DNA from: VAZQ01 sp035293945
GTDB taxonomy: Bacteria; Pseudomonadota; Alphaproteobacteria; Rhizobiales; Xanthobacteraceae
DNA length: 64,000 nucleotides
Direction of reading: 5' to 3'
Assembly: GCA_035293945.1 (NCBI GenBank)
Contig: DATGLV010000034.1
Location: 158,189 to 222,188, forward strand
The notes under the pieces were generated by a model. The model had not been told where the DNA came from. It made no database searches and saw only the letters and a list, made by a program, of their open reading frames with translations. Shown piece by piece: positions 59,694-64,000 of the stretch. Numbering within the stretch: the first letter of the stretch is position 1; each line of letters starts with the position of its first letter. The translations under genes were made by a program, and so were the position numbers.

Positions 59694-60164
59694 ATGAGTC
59701 AGGGCTTGGACAATTATCAACTTCAGGTGATGCGCTTGGCGCATGCGGATGGTCTGCCGCTGCCCTCATATCAAAGCAGCACCGCGGCCGGCCTCGACCT
59801 TCTCGCTGCCGTCGCTGCGCCGCTCACAATCGCACCAGGTGATCGCGCGCTTGTTCCAACCGGTCTTGCCGTTGCTTTGCCGGTCGGCACCGAAGGCCAG
59901 GTGCGGCCGCGCTCTGGTCTCGCGGCGCGGCATGGTGTCACCGTGCTAAATTCGCCCGGTACTATAGATGCAGATTATCGCGGCGAAATACGCGTGATCC
60001 TGATCAATTTGGGACAAGACGCGTTTACCGTCACGCGCGGGATGCGTATTGCCCAATTGGTCATTGCACCAGTGCTGCAGGTCACGATTTGTGAGGCCGA
60101 CACACTTAATGAAACCACACGGGGGGTTGAGGGTTTTGGTTCTACGGGCGTGGGGCCGGCGTAA
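59694..60164 (+). CDS. dut: dUTP diphosphatase
   Basis: A 156-residue trimeric dUTPase. The five motifs are in order, including [25 protein letters not shown] and the C-terminal GFGSTG that closes over the active site. It removes dUTP and supplies dUMP. coaBC-dut is a conserved pair, and the gene starts 44 bp after coaBC. Confidence 0.96.
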   Translation: MSQGLDNYQLQVMRLAHADGLPLPSYQSSTAAGLDLLAAVAAPLTIAPGDRALVPTGLAVALPVGTEGQVRPRSGLAARHGVTVLNSPGTIDADYRGEIRVILINLGQDAFTVTRGMRIAQLVIAPVLQVTICEADTLNETTRGVEGFGSTGVGPA

Positions 60165-60233
60165 GGCGGATTGTGGCGACCTCATTGCGCCCGCACTTAC
60201 GGAAATTGGAATGCCCCAAAACTGGAATGCTCC

Positions 60234-60656
60234 ATGTCGCTCTTACCCCAGAAGGGACTGCTCGCAATCGCCGCCGTGATCGATGTCGCGATCTATGCGC
60301 GCGGCCAACCGGTAGCCGCCAAGGCGCTGGCAAGCAGGCATCGCCTGCCACCGCGTCATCTCGAACCCGTTCTGCAGGCGCTCGTGCGTCAGGGTGTGCT
60401 CAAAGGCGTGCGCGGACCGCGCGGCGGTTATGAGCTTGCGCGCGAGCCGCGGGCGATCACCGCACATGACATATTGCGTGCGATCGGCACCATTGAGGAG
60501 CCGGCCGACGCGGCGACATCGAGGTCACCGCTGCTTGCGCACGTCGTCGTGCCGGCGCTGAGCCAGGCCGAAGGAGTGTTCTCAGGTGCGCTTGGCCACA
60601 TCAATATCGAAGACCTGGCGAACACGGCGCGCCAGCAGCAGAGCTCGGCTGCGTAA
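60234..60656 (+). CDS. Rrf2-family transcriptional regulator
   Basis: A 140-residue winged-helix regulator of the Rrf2 family. KALASRHRLPPRHLEPVLQALVRQGVLKGVRGPRGGYELARE is the DNA-binding wing region, given here as the family signature in two parts. It has none of the cysteines that hold an iron-sulfur cluster in IscR/NsrR, so it senses something else or nothing. The start ATG at 60234 was preferred to 60171. It is convergent with the dioxygenase gene. Confidence 0.88.
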   Translation: MSLLPQKGLLAIAAVIDVAIYARGQPVAAKALASRHRLPPRHLEPVLQALVRQGVLKGVRGPRGGYELAREPRAITAHDILRAIGTIEEPADAATSRSPLLAHVVVPALSQAEGVFSGALGHINIEDLANTARQQQSSAA

Positions 60657-60668
60657 AGCGGCACGCGC

Positions 60669-61679
60669 TCAACCGATCTTGTGCTCCTGCCTGAGCGCGT
60701 CGACCCACGGGCAGACGCCGCCCATCAGCTTGTAATTGCCCTCGATCACTTGGACGGGCTGGCGCAGACCCGCCTCCGCGGCCTGCCGGCGCAGCACGCG
60801 CGCCTCGGCCTGCTGCTCGGGAGACATCCACGCGCGGTCATGACCCCACAAGCTCGCACCGAACTTGCGCTCGAACGGCTGCCAGGTCGCCGGATCGATC
60901 GATTGCGCCCCCCACCCGTATTCGGTCATGAAGCCGGACGGGTTCCACGCGTAGAACGAGGTGATGTAGTCGCCCGAGTGGCGGCCGAGCGTCACCGCGA
61001 CACGGCCCGGTTCGGCTTGCGCGAGATCGTAACCCTGGCCCACATCATCGAAGCTGAACAGCTCGATCATCATGTGATGGGCGGCGTTGCGCCCGGTCTC
61101 GATGAAGGCCAGGCTGTGATGGCGCTGGTTGACGTTCATGAAGTAACCGCGGAACGGCCGCAGCCAATAATCGCTCAATCGAAAGCCGAGCAGGTCGCGA
61201 TAGAACGGCAGCACGCGATCGATATTCTCGACGTGCAGCACCACATGCCCCATGCCGAGCGGCCCGGTGCGGAAGCCCGATATGTTGCGGCCGGGAACAA
61301 ACGGCTCGGATGTGCTTTCGGCGCCGTGGAAGAATTCAAGCCGGTTGCCGGCCGGGTCGTGCAGCACGATGAGATCGCTCACGCGGCGCTCGGCTGCGAG
61401 CGCGCGCGATCCCTGGGCCACCTTGACCCCACCCGCATCGAGGCGCGCCGCGAGTGACTCGAGTGCCGCCGCATCGGCAACCTCCCAGCCCATGTGGCCG
61501 ACGCCTTCGCCGCCATCCGCTTCGACCAGGAGCCGCTGCTTGCGGTCATCCATGCGAAACGCAAGGCTCGTGCGGCTCTTGTCGATCCGCTGCATGCCAA
61601 GAAACGCGCTGCCGAATGTTGCCCAATCTTCCAGGCCCTTGGCGCGAACCCCGACATAGCCGAGCGCTTGGATGGTCAT
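60669..61679 (-). CDS. extradiol ring-cleavage dioxygenase (two-domain VOC, BphC-like)
   Basis: A 336-residue, two-domain VOC enzyme. In the C-terminal domain the iron ligands are H145 (GHVVLHV), H201 or H202 (HHMMIEL) and E253 (MTEYGWG), matching the BphC/HsaC pattern of type I extradiol dioxygenases. It opens a catecholic ring next to the two hydroxyls. The substrate is unknown. The ATG at 61679 begins the first VOC unit. Its neighbours LigJ and an aldolase fit a meta-cleavage route. Confidence 0.87.
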   Translation of the reverse strand: MTIQALGYVGVRAKGLEDWATFGSAFLGMQRIDKSRTSLAFRMDDRKQRLLVEADGGEGVGHMGWEVADAAALESLAARLDAGGVKVAQGSRALAAERRVSDLIVLHDPAGNRLEFFHGAESTSEPFVPGRNISGFRTGPLGMGHVVLHVENIDRVLPFYRDLLGFRLSDYWLRPFRGYFMNVNQRHHSLAFIETGRNAAHHMMIELFSFDDVGQGYDLAQAEPGRVAVTLGRHSGDYITSFYAWNPSGFMTEYGWGAQSIDPATWQPFERKFGASLWGHDRAWMSPEQQAEARVLRRQAAEAGLRQPVQVIEGNYKLMGGVCPWVDALRQEHKIG

Positions 61680-61795
61680 GGCTGGCTCCATTTGTTGATG
61701 CGACCGAGCTCGCATCTGTAGCCCGCATGGAGCGAGGCGCAATGCGGGTGCGGCTGTCCCGGATTACGCTGACGCTCCATCCGGGCTACGGCCGA

Positions 61796-62809
61796 TCACA
61801 CCTTCGCCTTCAGCCGGCTGAAGACCTTGCGGGCATTGCCTTCGAAGATCTTCTGCTTGTCGGCCGCCGTGAGCCAGGGCACCTGCTCGACATAGCGCTT
61901 GGTGTCGTCGAAATGATGCCCGGTCTGCGGATCGATGCCGCGCACCGCCCCCACCATCTCGGAGGCGAACAGGATGTTGTCGATCGGCACCACCTTGGTC
62001 AGAAGGTCGATCCCGGGCTGATGATAAACGCAGGTGTCGAAGAACACGTTGTTGCGCATCAGCTCGTCGAGCGGCGGCCGGTTGTTCATCATCGCGAGCC
62101 CACGATAGCGGCCCCAGTGGAACGGCACCGCGCCGCCGCCGTGCGGAATGATGAGCTTGAGAGTTGGGAAATCCTTGAACAGATCGCCCAGGATCAGCTG
62201 CATGAAGGCGGTCGTGTCGGCATTGATGTAGTGGGCGCCGGTGCCGTGGAACACCGGATTGCACGAGGCGCTCACATGCACCATGGCGGGAACATCGAGC
62301 TCGACCATCTTTTCGTAGAACCTGTACCAATAGCGGTCAGTCAAAGGCGGCGCGGTCCAGTGGCCGCCGGACGGATCGGGATTGAGATTGCAACCGATGA
62401 AGCCAAGCTCCTTGACGCAGCGCTCGAGCTCGGCGACGCAATTGTCGGGCGGAACGCCCGGGGTCTGCGGCAGCTGGCACACGCCGACGAAATTGTCAGG
62501 ATAAAGCCCACAGACCCGGTGGATCAGATCGTTGCAAACCTGCGACCATTCGAGGCTCACGCTGTAGTCGCCGATGTGATGCCCCATCCCCATCGCACGC
62601 GGCGAGAAGATCACCAGGTCGGTGCCGCGCTCCTTCTGGAACTTGAGCTGGGCGCCCTCGATCCCCTCCCGGATCTCGTCATCGCTGATCTTGAGGGACG
62701 CCCGTGAGGGCATCTTCGAGCGATCCTTGTCGGCTTTGATCTGTTCCTGGCGGAACCTGCCCAGGTCTTTCGGCTCGGTGGTGTAATGCCCGTGACAATC
62801 GATGATCAT
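61796..62809 (-). CDS. ligJ: 4-oxalomesaconate hydratase-like amidohydrolase (LigJ type)
   Basis: A 337-residue amidohydrolase-fold enzyme strongly resembling LigJ of Sphingobium: MIIDCHGHYTT with metal ligands H6 and H8, then NLNPDPSGGHW, IPHGGGAVPFHWGR and VYHQPGIDLL are all shared segments. LigJ adds water to 4-oxalomesaconate in the protocatechuate 4,5-cleavage pathway. The next gene in that pathway, the aldolase, would here be of a different family. It is 116 bp from the dioxygenase gene, same strand. Confidence 0.85.
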   Translation of the reverse strand: MIIDCHGHYTTEPKDLGRFRQEQIKADKDRSKMPSRASLKISDDEIREGIEGAQLKFQKERGTDLVIFSPRAMGMGHHIGDYSVSLEWSQVCNDLIHRVCGLYPDNFVGVCQLPQTPGVPPDNCVAELERCVKELGFIGCNLNPDPSGGHWTAPPLTDRYWYRFYEKMVELDVPAMVHVSASCNPVFHGTGAHYINADTTAFMQLILGDLFKDFPTLKLIIPHGGGAVPFHWGRYRGLAMMNNRPPLDELMRNNVFFDTCVYHQPGIDLLTKVVPIDNILFASEMVGAVRGIDPQTGHHFDDTKRYVEQVPWLTAADKQKIFEGNARKVFSRLKAKV

Positions 62810-62925
62810 GGTACCTTCACTTAGGCGGTGCTCGCGCGAGCGTGGTGGGAGTGCGGGGCGATGCTAAGTATGCGGGTTCCCCCTTGTCAAACCGGGATTT
62901 TTCGCCTCGACCTCGCGCCTAAGCT

Positions 62926-62943
62926 CGGATACGAGCATATCCG
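62926..62943 (+). promoter_or_regulatory. possible operator in the ligJ-aldolase divergent gap
   Basis: CGGATA (62926-62931) and TATCCG (62938-62943) form a perfect 6-bp inverted repeat with a 6-bp centre, 41 bp ahead of the aldolase ATG. A second perfect palindrome, GCTCGCGCGAGC (62830-62841), lies closer to ligJ. Neither is assigned to a known regulator. Confidence 0.4.
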
Positions 62944-62984
62944 CTGCCGATATCGCGCAACCGACACTAGGGCATGGGGAAACG

Positions 62985-63848
62985 ATGGCTGACCTTCCGC
63001 GTCTCAATGGAGTGATCCGGGCTCTCGAGCAGGGCAAGCACGCCTTCACGGCTTTCACGCCGGCCGATCCGGAGGCGGCGCTGGCGCTTTCGACCGCCAA
63101 GTACGACGGCATCATCTTCGAGATGGAGCACAATCCCTATGACATCCGGGCATTGCGCGACTCCCTCCAGTACATGCTCAACCGGCGGCAGATCGCGCAA
63201 GGCGGCTCGCTCGCGCCGGCCGTCACCCCGATGGTGCGCATCCCGCCGAATGGGGGTGAGAAGGCGCAATGGCAGGCCAAGCAGGTGTTCGACATCGGGG
63301 CTTACGGGATTGTTTGGCCGCATATCTCCTCGGTCGAGGAAGCCTATAATGCGGTGGCGGCCTGCCGCTATCCGCGGCTCAAGTCGGCGCCGCTCTATGA
63401 GCCAGCCGGCATCCGCGGCGACGGACCGACCGCGGCCGTGCGCTATTGGGGGGTGACCCAGCAAGAATACTACGAGCGCGCCGACGTGTGGCCGCTCAAT
63501 CCCAAGGGCGAGATCTTCGTCATCCTGATGATGGAAGACACCAAAGGGATCGAGAGCCTGGACCAGATTCTCACCAAGGTGCCGGGCATCGGGGCGATCC
63601 TGATCGGCGAAGGCGACCTCAGCCAGGAGCTCGGCTATCCGCGCCAATACGAGCACCCGGTGGTGCTGGAATGGATGGCGAAGGTGGTGAACACGTGCAA
63701 GAAGCACAACGTCGTGGTTGGCCATCCGCACGTCGACTCAAGCAATGTCGAGCGCATCATCAGTGAGGGCTATCGCTTCCTGATGGCGGCGCCGGTGCGC
63801 AGCTACGCGGCGCTGGAGAAGGGCCTGAAGCTCGCCGGCCGGGCGTGA
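62985..63848 (+). CDS. HpcH/HpaI-family aldolase
   Basis: A 287-residue class II aldolase of the HpcH/HpaI/citrate-lyase-beta superfamily. FEMEHNPYD and MVRIPPNG are the early motifs. The metal-binding Glu and Asp lie in MMEDTKGIES and IGEGDLSQELG. It cleaves or joins pyruvate or a related 2-oxo acid. Divergence from the dioxygenase and LigJ-like genes suggests a shared aromatic pathway. The exact aldol product is not known. Confidence 0.88.
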   Translation: MADLPRLNGVIRALEQGKHAFTAFTPADPEAALALSTAKYDGIIFEMEHNPYDIRALRDSLQYMLNRRQIAQGGSLAPAVTPMVRIPPNGGEKAQWQAKQVFDIGAYGIVWPHISSVEEAYNAVAACRYPRLKSAPLYEPAGIRGDGPTAAVRYWGVTQQEYYERADVWPLNPKGEIFVILMMEDTKGIESLDQILTKVPGIGAILIGEGDLSQELGYPRQYEHPVVLEWMAKVVNTCKKHNVVVGHPHVDSSNVERIISEGYRFLMAAPVRSYAALEKGLKLAGRA

Positions 63849-63895
63849 CACAGCCCTCTCTCTCCATGAACACGCTGTCAGACGACGGCGGCCTG

Positions 63896-64000
63896 TTAGA
63901 CGACGGCGGCCGGATTGGGGACGATTTGCTGTCCGAGCTGGCGAGCCAGTCGGCGCAGCATGCGGTGTTTGGTTTCCAATACCTTCGCCTCGTATTGAGC
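63896..64000 (-). CDS. 3' end of a gene running off the window
   Basis: A minus-strand open frame of 34 codons enters from the right edge and ends with TAA at 63896-63898. The visible tail has EAKVLETKHRMLRRLARQLG, an amphipathic helix rich in Arg and Leu, followed by QIVPNPAAVV. A direct repeat of AGACGACGGCGGCC lies at the stop. Too little is present to name it. Confidence 0.4.
   Translation of the reverse strand, partial: AQYEAKVLETKHRMLRRLARQLGQQIVPNPAAVV

Noticed and set aside
61454..62707. 417-codon plus-strand frame opposite ligJ
   Set aside because: Antisense of the LigJ-type gene. The translation has no family motifs.

Overview
This 64 kb window is GC-rich chromosomal DNA from an alphaproteobacterium. 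It is most likely a member of the Hyphomicrobiales close to the Bradyrhizobium / Xanthobacteraceae group. The main reasons are an Irr-type iron regulator with a heme-regulatory Cys-Pro motif, the phoH-ybeY-corC-lnt-xre-metK-trmB and rimP-nusA-ylxR-infB-rbfA-truB-rpsO-pnp orders, a Uma2 nuclease, a DUF2336 protein, and the short dispersed palindromic repeats typical of these genomes. Taxonomy is inferred from gene content only. I found no tRNA, rRNA, CRISPR array or insertion sequence.

Layout. 0-10.5 kb: tRNA modification (mtaB), lysine/peptidoglycan synthesis (dapF), a TctC-type receptor, ribosomal proteins L21/L27, small enzymes, and a minus-strand group made of a metallophosphoesterase, a cupredoxin, an ECF sigma factor and its zinc anti-sigma factor. 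10.5-18 kb: obgE-proB, an adenosine-kinase-like gene, trpS, a universal stress protein, an Nfu scaffold, tsaB-rimI. 18-20.5 kb: two exported c-type heme proteins, the second a large three-part protein. 20.6-29.7 kb: miaB-phoH-ybeY-corC-lnt, an HTH regulator, metK and trmB. 29.7-41.8 kb: a DUF2336 protein and the transcription/translation operon rimP to pnp, preceded by a likely leader RNA with an intrinsic terminator. 41.9-45.7 kb: fabA-fabB-fabI divergent from irr. 45.7-54.5 kb: a mixed region with an SH3 protein, a 2-hydroxyacid dehydrogenase, a ThiF/MoeB protein, a second TctC-type receptor, enoyl-CoA hydratase, two related exported hydrolases and mutM. 54.5-60.7 kb: ubiE-ubiB, a RES/Xre toxin-antitoxin pair, coaBC, dut and an Rrf2 regulator. 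60.7-64 kb: aromatic meta-cleavage genes (extradiol dioxygenase, LigJ-type hydratase, HpcH/HpaI aldolase).

Most of the window is core housekeeping. The unusual parts are as follows. (1) coaBC carries an in-frame N-terminal FitA-like ribbon-helix-helix domain, and a 17-bp palindrome overlaps its likely promoter. (2) The RES/Xre pair just before it has its own 44-bp dyad operator. (3) A likely attenuator lies ahead of rimP. (4) A palindromic repeat family occurs in the corC-lnt gap and the fabA-irr gap. (5) A glyoxalase gene between mutM and ubiE is reduced to its two ends. (6) MutM and the MoeB-like protein have lost zinc-ligand cysteines.
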